Origin: CAYQJS01 sp964417895
GTDB lineage: Bacteria; Chloroflexota; UBA6077; SHYK01
Direction of reading: 5' to 3'
Assembly: GCA_964417895.1 (NCBI GenBank)
Contig: CAYQJS010000044.1
Location: forward strand, 1 to 48,296
Length of the DNA: 48,296 nt
The notes beneath the pieces are model-generated. The model made no database searches, had not been told where the DNA came from, and saw only the letters and a program-made list of their open reading frames with translations. A program made the position numbers and the translations under genes. Below, piece by piece: positions 15,245-23,580 of the stretch (position 1 is the first letter of the stretch; each line of letters opens with the position of its first letter).

Positions 15245-15571
15245 ATGGCAGTGCTCGGATACATGCTCAGAGAGGCGAGGGCTCGAGCAAAGAGCGGGGA
15301 GCGCCTGGCGATGGCCACCATCGTGCAGACGCGGGGGTCCACGCCGCGCAAGGTCGGGGCCCGCATGCTGGTCTTCGAGGACGGCCTTTTCATGGGGACT
15401 GTCGGGGGCGGCTGCGGCGAATCAGATGTGCTGCACGCGACCATGGACGTCATCGAGAGCGGGAAACCTATGCTCCTGCACGTCGATCTCACCGCGGATG
15501 AAGCCGAGGAGAGCGGCGACGTGTGCGGCGGGGTTATGGACGTTTTTATCGAGCCGCTCGGAGGCCGTTAG
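15245..15571 (+). CDS. XdhC_CoxI-domain protein, short form
   Basis: 108-aa stand-alone N-terminal XdhC_CoxI domain. It has the family blocks QTRGSTPRKVGARMLVFEDG, GTVGGGCGESDV and CGGVMDVFIEPL, with the two Gly-Cys motifs that the preceding protein lacks. The two neighbours together therefore supply what a full-length XdhC carries in one chain. The ATG at 15245 sits 42 bases after the first XdhC stop, so co-expression is likely. Its 3' end overlaps the convergent NUDIX gene by 26 bases. Confidence 0.85.
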   Translation: MAVLGYMLREARARAKSGERLAMATIVQTRGSTPRKVGARMLVFEDGLFMGTVGGGCGESDVLHATMDVIESGKPMLLHVDLTADEAEESGDVCGGVMDVFIEPLGGR

Positions 15572-16052
15572 CGTTCCGCTCGTATGCTAGCCAGTCGCCA
15601 AGGATGCGCTGGTCGTTGGGAAACGCGAGCTCCGGAAGGCTATCGAGATCGAACAGGCCGACCTCGGATACTTCTTCGCCCGGGGCCAGCGTGCCCCCCA
15701 CGGCGTGCGCAACGTACGCCGCGAGGACAATGGGGTTGTCCGCCTCGGAGTAGAGGCCCAGGAGCTGCTCGACCTCGACCTTCAAGTGCGTTTCTTCCTG
15801 CACCTCACGCACCATGGCGTCGTCGACCGACTCGCCCCGATTGACATAGCCTGCCGGGAACGACCAGTAGCCCAGGCCCGGGTTGATAGCCCGCCGCCCG
15901 AGCACCAGCTTGCCATCCATTGGGATGACTGCGACGGCCACGAGCTTGGGATCCTCATAGTGGATGAAGCCGCACCCCGGACACGCCGGCCGTTCGCGCC
16001 CAGCCACCAGACGCCAGACGATGGACGTTGCACAATGGGGGCAGTAGTTCAC
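15546..16052 (-). CDS. NUDIX hydrolase with N-terminal zinc ribbon
   Basis: 168-aa pyrophosphohydrolase resembling the zinc-ribbon NUDIX group (NudC-like/ADP-ribose type). The zinc ribbon is C4-P-H-C7 and C24-P-G-C27, followed by HYEDPKLVAVAVI. The NUDIX box is GYVNRGE...REVQEET with His where Gly is usual. GTG at 16052 is selected because GAGG lies 5 bases upstream and the ribbon begins there. The substrate is probably a dinucleotide or nucleotide-sugar; it cannot be told from sequence. Confidence 0.88.
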   Translation of the reverse strand: MNYCPHCATSIVWRLVAGRERPACPGCGFIHYEDPKLVAVAVIPMDGKLVLGRRAINPGLGYWSFPAGYVNRGESVDDAMVREVQEETHLKVEVEQLLGLYSEADNPIVLAAYVAHAVGGTLAPGEEVSEVGLFDLDSLPELAFPNDQRILGDWLAYERNANGLRAAR

Positions 16053-16169
16053 AGGGACCTCAAGTTCTGCTCGGGCGCATCTCCGCGGAACACCCGAGCA
16101 GCGGCGCGTACGAGCTATCATAGCCATCGGGTCTTCTGGGCCGCAATCGGGACGGACCGGAGCTTGTGG

Positions 16170-16175
16170 TACAAT
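16170..16175 (+). promoter_or_regulatory. putative -10 element of tRNA-Gly
   Basis: TACAAT lies 10 bases before the first base of the mature tRNA. The base run 17 positions upstream (TCGGGA) matches -35 poorly. Confidence 0.45.
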
Positions 16176-16185
16176 TGCCTTACGC

Positions 16186-16260
16186 GCGGAAGTGGCTCAG
16201 CGGTAGAGCATCACCTTGCCAAGGTGAGGGTCGCGGGTTCGAATCCCGTCTTCCGCTCCA
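16186..16260 (+). tRNA. tRNA-Gly (GCC)
   Basis: A 75-base cloverleaf with encoded CCA. Acceptor arms GCGGAAG and CTTCCGC pair perfectly. The D-loop has GCTCAGCGGTAGAGC, the anticodon stem-loop is CACCTTGCCAAGGTG with anticodon GCC, and the T arm is CGGGTTCGAATCCCG. All expected invariant positions are present. Confidence 0.98.
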
Positions 16261-16267
16261 GGGAAGG

Positions 16268-16306
16268 AATGGGCTGGTCTGATCAAGACCCAGCCCATTG
16301 CGTTTT
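16268..16306 (+). terminator. intrinsic terminator after tRNA-Gly
   Basis: AATGGGCTGG-TCT (16268-16280), loop GATCA, then AGA-C-CCAGCCCATT (16286-16299) with a single bulged base, followed by GCGTTTT. The long stable stem and short T-run mark the end of the tRNA transcript, 43 bases before the trigger factor start. Confidence 0.75.
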
Positions 16307-16348
16307 GATAGGCCTCCCCTTAGCCGATTCCGCACCGGACGATTGCTC

Positions 16349-17677
16349 GTGAACGTGGAAACCGAGGAGCTTGCCGACAGCCAGGTGGCGCTGTCGTTTG
16401 AGATCGATGACGTACGCGTCGAGCGGGCGATTGATGCCGCGTATCGCCGCGTGTCTGGGCGGGTTAACATCGCTGGCTTCCGCCGAGGGAAGGCGCCCCG
16501 CGCCCTTGTCGAGCGAGTGGTGGGGCGTGAGTCCCTCATGGAGGAGGCGCTCTCTGAGCTCTTGCCGGAGGGTTACGCAGAGGCGCTGCGCACCACCGAG
16601 GTGCGCGCCCTCACGGAACCCGAATTCGATGTGCAGAGCCTCAAACCGCTGCGGGCTCGGGCGACGGTCGTCGTCCGCCCGCCGGTTCGCCTGGGCGACT
16701 ATCGCGCGATTCGACGCGCCCTGCCAAGCGCGACCGTCGCACCGAGCGAGATCGACTCTTTCCTCGAGCAACTGCGCGATTCGCACGCCGAATGGGTCCC
16801 CGTCGAACGGCCGCCGCAAATAGGCGATCGGGTCGCGCTTGACGTGTCGGGAACGGTAGAGGGTCGTCGCGTGATTCTCTGGGAAGATGAGGAGTATGTG
16901 CTTCGAGCGGACAGTACCATCCCAGCGACGGGCTTCGCGGAGCGGGTGGCCGGTCTGGGCGACAGCGTAACCGGATCGTTCGATCTTGAAGCTCCGGCCG
17001 ATTCTGGCGGGGTTTTTGCGGGGAAGACAATATCGTTCGAGGTAACGATCAAGGACGTTAAGGCCAGCGAGCTACCGGCACTCGACGATTACTTCGCAGC
17101 GACGGTCGGACCCTATGCGGATCTGGCCGAACTCCGGCTGAAAGTGACCGAGCAGCTAGCGGAGCGTGCAGAAGCTACCGCGCGGGCCTCATTGGAAGAG
17201 GAAGTGCTCAAAGAGGCTACGGACAGCGCTATCGTTGACGTACCGGACAAGCTTGTCGACCAGCGGACGCATCGTATGCGCGAGGGACTCCAGCGAGAGC
17301 TTGACAGCCGTGGACTGCCGATTGAACAATATCTGCGTATCCGACGAACGAGCGATTCTGAGTTGGAGAGCGACTTCCGGTCCGAAGCCGAGCGCTCGCT
17401 CAGGCGCGGCTTCGTCCTTCAGGCGCTCGCCGAGGAAGAAGGGCTGACCGTTGCTGAGGACGAAGTCGATGCCAGCATTCACGAGGCATTCCCTGAGGAC
17501 GGGGGCGGGAGTCGTCCCGCGAGTCGTGCATTGCCTCAAGACGAAATCAGGGAGCGGGTCCGATCCGGGCTTCTCGAACGTCGAGCGGCTCGATGGCTCG
17601 TCGAGCACGCGACGGAGGGCCCTGGGGCGTCAGCGTCTAGCGGTGCGGCGCCCGAGCAGCAGGAGGAGCAGCCATGA
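16349..17677 (+). CDS. tig: trigger factor (ribosome-associated chaperone)
   Basis: Ribosome-bound folding chaperone and peptidyl-prolyl isomerase, 442 aa. The N-terminal ribosome-binding domain has the signature GFRRGKAPRALVER (about residues 45-60). The FKBP-type domain starts near GDRVALDVSGTVEG, and the long helical C-terminal domain ends in a polar tail. The exact start is uncertain: GTG at 16349 gives the usual NVETEELADSQVALSFEID beginning, but no clear ribosome-binding site precedes it; a TTG six bases earlier is possible. The stop overlaps clpP (ATGA), so tig-clpP are coupled, followed by clpX, the classic protein-quality-control order. Confidence 0.93.
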   Translation: MNVETEELADSQVALSFEIDDVRVERAIDAAYRRVSGRVNIAGFRRGKAPRALVERVVGRESLMEEALSELLPEGYAEALRTTEVRALTEPEFDVQSLKPLRARATVVVRPPVRLGDYRAIRRALPSATVAPSEIDSFLEQLRDSHAEWVPVERPPQIGDRVALDVSGTVEGRRVILWEDEEYVLRADSTIPATGFAERVAGLGDSVTGSFDLEAPADSGGVFAGKTISFEVTIKDVKASELPALDDYFAATVGPYADLAELRLKVTEQLAERAEATARASLEEEVLKEATDSAIVDVPDKLVDQRTHRMREGLQRELDSRGLPIEQYLRIRRTSDSELESDFRSEAERSLRRGFVLQALAEEEGLTVAEDEVDASIHEAFPEDGGGSRPASRALPQDEIRERVRSGLLERRAARWLVEHATEGPGASASSGAAPEQQEEQP

Positions 17678-18393
17678 CTGACGAGCTACGAAATGTAATG
17701 GTCCCCATGGTGGTGGAGAGCACCAACCGCGGCGAGCGAGCGTACGACATTTTCTCGCTCCTGCTCAAAGAGCGCATCGTCTACCTCGGGACTCACATCG
17801 ACGACCACGTTGCCACCACTATCATTGCCCAGTTGCTCTTTCTCGAGCGCGAGGACCCCGACCGCGACATCCAGATGTACATCCAGTCCCCGGGCGGCAG
17901 CATCACTTCGGGGCTTGCCATCTACGACACGATGCAGGCCGTCCGGCCGGACGTCTCGACGATCTGCGTCGGAATGGCGGCGAGCATGGGGGCAATCCTC
18001 CTCCTCGGTGGCGCGAAGGGCAAGCGCTTCGCGTTGCCCCATGCCACGATCATGCTACACCAGGCTTCGGGGCGCTCCGAGGGGACGACAGCAGATATCC
18101 AGATCTGGGCGCGTGAGATACTGCGCCTTGAGACCGATCTACAGGGGATCATCCAGCAGCACACTGGCCAGTCGATGGAGCGAGTCACTCACGACTTCGA
18201 TCGCGATTTCTTCATGACGCCGGACCAGGCGTTGGAGTACGGGATCATCGACCAGGTCATCGGGCATGCGAGGGTCGCCCCCACAGACGGCGTATCTCAG
18301 GACACCGCGCCGAGCGGCGACGGGGCCGCCAAGGATGGCAAGTCGGAGCCCGCGGCCGTTAGCGGCGTCGCCGAGAAGAACGAGGCGGCGTGA
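17674..18393 (+). CDS. clpP: ATP-dependent Clp protease proteolytic subunit
   Basis: Serine protease subunit of the ClpXP machine. The catalytic triad is visible: S104 in GMAASMGA, H129 in IMLHQAS, D178 in DFDRDFFM. The product has 239 aa, about 35-40 residues longer than typical ClpP; the extra length is a C-terminal tail rich in Ala, Asp, Gly and Lys after the core ends near DQVIGHARV. The role of the tail is unknown. The start overlaps tig by 4 bases and is preceded by AGGAGGAG inside the tig 3' end. clpX follows after 84 bases. Confidence 0.96.
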   Translation: MTDELRNVMVPMVVESTNRGERAYDIFSLLLKERIVYLGTHIDDHVATTIIAQLLFLEREDPDRDIQMYIQSPGGSITSGLAIYDTMQAVRPDVSTICVGMAASMGAILLLGGAKGKRFALPHATIMLHQASGRSEGTTADIQIWAREILRLETDLQGIIQQHTGQSMERVTHDFDRDFFMTPDQALEYGIIDQVIGHARVAPTDGVSQDTAPSGDGAAKDGKSEPAAVSGVAEKNEAA

Positions 18394-18477
18394 GGCGGGC
18401 CGGGTTGTCAGCCAGAACTGAGCGACGAAGGCGACGCTCTTGTCCTTGGATACCATGACGCGAGGAGGAGCGCGCCT

Positions 18478-19758
18478 GTGGTAACGACTCGCGGAAGCCG
18501 CGGCCCGTACCACTGCTCGTTCTGCGGCAAGAGCCAGGATCAGGTACGACGACTCATCGCTGGTCCTGGCTCTGTCTATATCTGCGACGAATGTGTCGAT
18601 CTGTGTCGCGAGATCATCGAGGAGGAGAGCAAACCCGGGACCCGGACAAAAGCGCCCGCTGCGAAGCTTCCGCCCCCCAAGAGGATCTACGACCAGCTCA
18701 ACCAGTACGTCATAGGGCAGGACCGCGCCAAGAAGGTCCTCTCGGTCGCCGTGTACAACCACTATAAGCGCGTCAATGCCGGGATGGAGATCGACGACGT
18801 CGAGCTCCAGAAAAGCAACATCCTTCTGGTGGGCCCAACCGGATGCGGCAAGACCCTGCTGGCGCAAACGCTGGCGAAGATTCTCGACGTTCCCTTCTGC
18901 ATCGCGGATGCGACGGCGCTCACCGAGGCGGGGTACGTGGGGGAGGATGTTGAGAACATTCTGCTTCGCCTCATCCAGTCGGCCGATTTCGACGTGTCGC
19001 GTGCAGAGCGCGGCATCGTCTATATCGACGAGATCGACAAAATAACGCGTAAGGCCGACAACCCCTCGATCACACGAGACGTGTCCGGTGAGGGAGTGCA
19101 GCAGGCGTTGCTCAAGATCCTGGAGGGCACGGTGGCGAACGTGCCGCCGCAGGGCGGGCGCAAACACCCGCACCAGGACTTCATCCAGATCAATACCACC
19201 AACATCCTCTTCGTCTGCGGGGGCGCCTTTGAGAACCTCGAGAACATCGTCGCGACCCGGGTCGGCGCGAAACGCAACCTAGGGTTCCAGTCGGCTCCCA
19301 AGCGGGCGGAGGACTCGGCGACTCTCCTCCGGCAGCTCACGTCCGACGATCTGCTCAAGTACGGGCTCATTCCAGAGTTCGTGGGCCGGTTGCCGGTGGT
19401 CGTGAGCCTGGAACAGCTAGACAAAGACGCGCTGTTGCGAATCCTGGTCGAGCCGCGCAATGCTCTGACCAAGCAGTACGCCAAGTTCCTCTCGCTGGAT
19501 AAGGTCGAGCTGGTGTTCACACCCGACGCCCTGGAGGCGGCGGCCGAGCGGGCATTGGCCTATCGGACGGGAGCCCGGGGCCTCAGAACGCTCATCGAAG
19601 AGGTCCTTCTCGACGTCATGTACGAAATTCCCTCGCGGGGAGACGTGCGCAAGTGCGTTATCAACGCAGACACCATCACGCAGGGGAAGGCCCCGATCCT
19701 GCTCACCCGAGCGGACCGCATCGTCGAGACGTCAGAGCTCAGCGACGCATCCGCCTAG
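18478..19758 (+). CDS. clpX: Clp protease ATP-binding subunit ClpX
   Basis: AAA+ unfoldase that feeds substrates to ClpP, 426 aa. The N-terminal zinc-binding domain has C13, C16, C36 and C39 (HCSFCGK, ICDEC). The AAA+ core shows Walker A GPTGCGKT, Walker B VYIDEIDK, the GYVGED pore loop, and sensor/arginine regions through TGARGLRTLIEEVLLDVMYE. The start is GTG at 18478, with GAGGAGGAG about 10 bases upstream. The stop overlaps by 4 bases the end of the convergent 67-aa gene. Confidence 0.97.
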   Translation: MVTTRGSRGPYHCSFCGKSQDQVRRLIAGPGSVYICDECVDLCREIIEEESKPGTRTKAPAAKLPPPKRIYDQLNQYVIGQDRAKKVLSVAVYNHYKRVNAGMEIDDVELQKSNILLVGPTGCGKTLLAQTLAKILDVPFCIADATALTEAGYVGEDVENILLRLIQSADFDVSRAERGIVYIDEIDKITRKADNPSITRDVSGEGVQQALLKILEGTVANVPPQGGRKHPHQDFIQINTTNILFVCGGAFENLENIVATRVGAKRNLGFQSAPKRAEDSATLLRQLTSDDLLKYGLIPEFVGRLPVVVSLEQLDKDALLRILVEPRNALTKQYAKFLSLDKVELVFTPDALEAAAERALAYRTGARGLRTLIEEVLLDVMYEIPSRGDVRKCVINADTITQGKAPILLTRADRIVETSELSDASA

Positions 19759-19958
19759 CGCGGCCGCCGCACGATCTCGTAGCCGAGCTCCACAAGGGCC
19801 GACAGGATGTCCGCAACGGCAGTGGAGTCCTGGATATCCGCGTGGCCCAGGCGAACGCGCACCGCATAGTTGGAGCCGTACGGATGCTTCTCCCGGCGGA
19901 ACTGCATGATCTCACGCGCGAGATTGATAGGGTTGGGCTTCCTCTCCTCGGTTTCCAT
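19755..19958 (-). CDS. 67-aa protein of unknown function, last gene of the fumarate-reductase-like cassette
   Basis: Small soluble, charged protein with no cysteines, no membrane segment and no motif I recognise. It begins METEERKPNPINLAREIMQ and has a hydrophobic mid-part (IQDSTAVADILSALVELGYEIV) suggestive of a small alpha/beta fold. It lies 9 bases after the HdrB-like gene on the same strand, so it is probably co-transcribed. It may be an accessory or regulatory subunit of the complex, an inference from position only. Confidence 0.6.
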   Translation of the reverse strand: METEERKPNPINLAREIMQFRREKHPYGSNYAVRVRLGHADIQDSTAVADILSALVELGYEIVRRPR

Positions 19959-19967
19959 GCTGTTCGG

Positions 19968-20849
19968 CTACGACAGCATCTCCACCTTGGCTGCGACCGG
20001 GCCTGTCGGCACGATGTGGCGCTGGAGATTCATCTCGGCAGCGTCGAAGCCAAGGGCCAGCCCTACGAACTGAGGCAGGTGGAGAATCGGGAGCCCAATC
20101 TTAGCCCCAACCTGCGCCTCAGCTCTGTGCTGATTCCCGTCGAGGTTGAGGTGGCAGAGCGGACACGGGGTGACCATGGCGTCGGCGCCTTTTCCCTTGG
20201 CCTCGCCGGTGTGCCGAGCAGCCATGGCCAGCGAGTTCTCCTCGCTGGCTTGCAGTATGGGGAATCCGCAGCACTTGCCCTTGCCGGCGATGTCCGTGAA
20301 CTCCGCCCCCAGGATGCCGATCAACTGATCGAGATAGGTGCTTCGCTGCTTGGTCTCAGGAGTGGGCATCATGACTTCCGGGGGACGGCGGAGATAACAG
20401 CCATAGAAAGGGGAAATTTTTAGCCCTGTGAGCGGTCTCTGGATCTTGGACTTCAACTGTTCGATTCCCAGGTCTTCAAAAAGGACCCAGAGCAGGTGCT
20501 TGATCTCCAACGTCCCCTGGTACTCGAGACCCTCCTCTGCCAGGTATTCGCGATTGATCTCTTCCCGATAAGCGGGGTGCTCTTTCAGCCGGTGGTTGGC
20601 CTGAGTCATCACCCCCTGACAGGTGCTGCAAATCGTCATCATCGGTAGGCCCAGCTTTTCGGCCTTCGCGAAGGTGCGGGCATTGATCGGATCCGAGATG
20701 TACTGGGGAAGGACGCCGGCTCCGTTGCAGCCCACGTCCGTCAGCTCCTCCAGTTCGATCCCCAGCCGATCGGCGACCTTCGTGGCGGCAGGATAGAGCT
20801 CTGGACAGCCGCCCTTGGAAACACATCCTGCGTAGAGGGCGTACTTCAT
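19968..20849 (-). CDS. HdrB/SdhE-like CCG-domain subunit
   Basis: 293-aa protein with two cysteine-rich CCG domains, as in heterodisulfide reductase HdrB and SdhE of class E succinate:quinone reductases. The second domain is intact (C151, C193-C194-G, C229/C232). The first has C9, C74 and C77, but the paired cysteines are C41-N42, so its cluster site is incomplete. In SdhE-type complexes this subunit replaces a haem-b membrane anchor and mediates contact with quinone or a thiol/disulfide partner. The ATG overlaps the iron-sulfur gene stop (ATGA). No transmembrane segment is seen. Confidence 0.85.
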   Translation of the reverse strand: MKYALYAGCVSKGGCPELYPAATKVADRLGIELEELTDVGCNGAGVLPQYISDPINARTFAKAEKLGLPMMTICSTCQGVMTQANHRLKEHPAYREEINREYLAEEGLEYQGTLEIKHLLWVLFEDLGIEQLKSKIQRPLTGLKISPFYGCYLRRPPEVMMPTPETKQRSTYLDQLIGILGAEFTDIAGKGKCCGFPILQASEENSLAMAARHTGEAKGKGADAMVTPCPLCHLNLDGNQHRAEAQVGAKIGLPILHLPQFVGLALGFDAAEMNLQRHIVPTGPVAAKVEMLS

Positions 20850-21799
20850 TTTGCGTTCTGCTCTCCCTTCTCAAAGATACGCTTGATCCTGTCGGCCCCG
20901 GGTCTCTTAGGGTGCAGGTACGGTATCGGCGCCTTCCCGCGCGCAACCGCCTTCATGGCGGTGGGGAGGAGCTTGATGAGGCCGGGAATATTGGTGAGTC
21001 CCTCGGATTCAACAGCGAGCCGACCCTCATCGACCCAGCCACTCTCCTTGACCGATGCCGCGAAGCTCATGTGGTGCCGGGCGACTCTGTCATTTGTAAT
21101 ACCGGTTTTGAAGGCAAGATCCCGCATCGCGATGATCCGCTCAGTTGGCTCAATGCCACGGGGGCAGTGTTCGCTTGCCTCGAAGCAGTGGACACAGTCC
21201 CAGATGCCCTTCGGTCGTTCCAGGATTTTGAGCCGCTCGCTGGTCTGCGTGTCCCTGGGATCGAAGACGAAGCGATAGGCCTTCGTCAGAGCTGCCGGTC
21301 CCAGAAAGTGGAAATCTTCGGGTAGGGCCGTGCAGCCCTCATCGCAGAGGCCGCAGTAGTAGCAGCTCATCGTCTTTCTAAGATCTTTCATCGCGGCGTC
21401 TGAGATGACGGTCTCACCGTCATCGACGTCCTCGGCTTCCAGCCAGGGTTTCACCGCCTTGATTTTGTTCCACATAAACGCGTCCCAGTCGAAAACGAGG
21501 TCCTTGATGACAGGGACGACGCGGACCGGGTTGAGCACGATCGGCCCGCTGGCGCCAACGGCAGCAACCCGGGCGGTGCAGGCGAAGCGGTTCCCTCTGC
21601 CTATTTTCGTGAGGCATTCGCCGCAGTAGCCCCTGAGGCATGAGGCCCGGAAACTCAAGGTGCCATCTATTTCATCGCGGATCTTCAGCAGGCCATCGGT
21701 CACCGTGGCGTGTTCCGGTAGATCCACATCGTAGGTCGACCGCCAGGGCTGCGCATCGGGCCCCGAGTCCTTGCGATAGACATCGAACGTTACCTGCAT
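20846..21799 (-). CDS. succinate dehydrogenase/fumarate reductase-type iron-sulfur subunit
   Basis: 317-aa electron-transfer subunit. The N-terminal ferredoxin-like domain has a 2Fe-2S motif (CLRGYCGEC...FAC). The C-terminal domain has two cysteine clusters (CYYCGLCDEGC and CVHCFEASEHCPRG) consistent with 4Fe-4S and 3Fe-4S centres. It is longer than typical SdhB because of a C-terminal extension ending in a basic region. GAGGAGG precedes the ATG by 9 bases. It is flanked by the flavoprotein (15 bases upstream) and the coupled HdrB-like subunit; together they look like SdhABE or a split thiol:fumarate reductase TfrAB. Confidence 0.88.
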   Translation of the reverse strand: MQVTFDVYRKDSGPDAQPWRSTYDVDLPEHATVTDGLLKIRDEIDGTLSFRASCLRGYCGECLTKIGRGNRFACTARVAAVGASGPIVLNPVRVVPVIKDLVFDWDAFMWNKIKAVKPWLEAEDVDDGETVISDAAMKDLRKTMSCYYCGLCDEGCTALPEDFHFLGPAALTKAYRFVFDPRDTQTSERLKILERPKGIWDCVHCFEASEHCPRGIEPTERIIAMRDLAFKTGITNDRVARHHMSFAASVKESGWVDEGRLAVESEGLTNIPGLIKLLPTAMKAVARGKAPIPYLHPKRPGADRIKRIFEKGEQNAK

Positions 21800-21814
21800 T
21801 TGTTAGTTCCTCCT

Positions 21815-23461
21815 CTACCGCACCGCCGTCAGCGGCCGTTTTTCCAGCTGTGGAGCACCCTGTACCAGCTTCACCACGGTGTGAGCGCCCCAGTTGTCAT
21901 CATCCCGACTGGGGAAATCCGCCCGACGGTGGGCGCCGCGGCTCTCTGTCCTGAACTGGGCGGCCAGGGCTACGGCCTCGGCACAATTCAGCATCGCCCC
22001 GACCTCAAGGTAGGTCGTCAGCTCGTAGTTGTAGGCCAGCGACGGATTCTTCACGCGGAGTCGTTCGTGTCGGTCCCTGAGGTCGCGAATTTGATCGATC
22101 GCCCCCTGCAGTCCGGCGGCGTCGCGGACGAGCCCGACTTTCTCGTCCATCAAATGGCGTAACTGCAATTGGATCTGGCCCAGCGAATCAGCGGATGAAT
22201 CGCCTCCGGTGAGTGCCTCCAAGCGCCTTGTCTCCTCGCTCAATTGAGATGCCGCAAAGCCGCTCTTCGGCACCTCCCGGGCGTATCGGGCCGCCGCCTC
22301 TCCCACCCGTCTTCCAAACACGAGAGCTTCGGTCAGGGTGTTCCCCGCCAGGCGCCCCGCACCATTGAGGCCGCTGCACGAGCACTCTCCAACCGCGAAG
22401 AGCCCGGCGAGCGACGTGTCCCCGGTGGCGCTGGTCTCGATGCCACCCATGGGCCGGTGGGCCGCCGGGCGAATGGGCACCGGTTCCTTCGTGACGTCCA
22501 GCTCGGCCACTGCGCGCACCAGCTCGTAGGTTTGTGGCAGCCGCTCCAAGATCCGCTCTCTGCCGATCGGTCTCAGATCCACCGAAACCGCTCCCGCTCC
22601 ATCGCCCTCGGTGCCCGAGGTTAACATGCACATCGCATGCCGGGGGATCCCCCTGGCATCGCTGATCGGCTCTCCGCTTGCATCGATGATCTGTCCGCCC
22701 TCGTCCAGGACGGCTTCGGTTATCAAGAGGCCAGGGCCTCCGGGAAAGACGGTGGGATGGAACTGCACCATCTCCATGTCCATCAGGCTAGCGCCGGCCA
22801 AATAGGCAAGGCTCTGGCCGTCCCCGGTGGTTCCCAGCGAGGCCGTCGAGGGGAGATAGGCCCGCGTGAACCCACCGGTGGCGAGGATGACCGCTCGGGC
22901 AGCGAACGCATCCAGCTTCGCCGACCTATGGCCCAGGGCCAGAGCGCCCACGCAGACTCCGTCGTCTATCACCAGAGACGTAACGAACCATTCCTCGAAG
23001 GAGGGAATCTGCGCTCGTTGGAACTGCTCGTGGAGCACTTGCAGAACGATGTAGCCAGTCCGATCGTCCGCATAGCATGTGCGCTTGCGGCTGTTGGAGC
23101 CGAAAGCGCGGCGGTCGAGTCTTCCTGCCGAATCGCGATTGAACGGCGTGCCCATGCGCTCGGCCCAGATGACGTCTCTACCGGCCTCCTGGGTGAACGT
23201 TCGAACGATGTCGGTGTCGCACAGGCCATCACCGGCCAGGAGGGTATCTTCGGCAAAGCTCTCCGCGGAGTCGTCCGGGCCGAGGGGGGCGTTACACCCA
23301 CCTTGAGAAACACCTGTGTTTGTTCTCAATGGGTGGACTTTCGAGATCAAGGCCACTGAGGCCCCAGCCCGCTTTGCGGCGATGGCCGCCCGCAGCCCCG
23401 AGGCTCCTCCACCGATAACCAAAACGTCAAATTCTGGCACTTCGGTTCCGTCCCTCATCAA
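21815..23461 (-). CDS. fumarate reductase/succinate dehydrogenase-type flavoprotein
   Basis: 548-aa FAD-dependent oxidoreductase. It has the dinucleotide fold VLVIGGGASGLRAAI, substrate/FAD regions HRPMGGIETSATGDTSLAGLFAVGE and LNGAGRLAGNTLTEALVFGRRVG given here in parts: HRPMGGIE, GLFAVGE, NGAGRLAGN. At the position of the histidine that binds FAD covalently in SdhA/FrdA (RSHT), this protein has R-T-N48-T, so FAD is probably non-covalent, as in L-aspartate oxidase and thiol:fumarate reductase. The substrate could be fumarate/succinate or a related dicarboxylate. It sits in an operon behind a haem-oxygenase-fold gene, 119 bases upstream. Confidence 0.88.
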   Translation of the reverse strand: MMRDGTEVPEFDVLVIGGGASGLRAAIAAKRAGASVALISKVHPLRTNTGVSQGGCNAPLGPDDSAESFAEDTLLAGDGLCDTDIVRTFTQEAGRDVIWAERMGTPFNRDSAGRLDRRAFGSNSRKRTCYADDRTGYIVLQVLHEQFQRAQIPSFEEWFVTSLVIDDGVCVGALALGHRSAKLDAFAARAVILATGGFTRAYLPSTASLGTTGDGQSLAYLAGASLMDMEMVQFHPTVFPGGPGLLITEAVLDEGGQIIDASGEPISDARGIPRHAMCMLTSGTEGDGAGAVSVDLRPIGRERILERLPQTYELVRAVAELDVTKEPVPIRPAAHRPMGGIETSATGDTSLAGLFAVGECSCSGLNGAGRLAGNTLTEALVFGRRVGEAAARYAREVPKSGFAASQLSEETRRLEALTGGDSSADSLGQIQLQLRHLMDEKVGLVRDAAGLQGAIDQIRDLRDRHERLRVKNPSLAYNYELTTYLEVGAMLNCAEAVALAAQFRTESRGAHRRADFPSRDDDNWGAHTVVKLVQGAPQLEKRPLTAVR

Positions 23462-23580
23462 CTTGTGGTGGGCACCTTAACGAGCTAGCGACCGAAGCAT
23501 ACCCCTTCCCGCCTCCAGGCGCAGGCTGATTCTACGGAGATTCAGGATGAACCTCAGGCGCATGTGTCCGTTGGCAGCCT

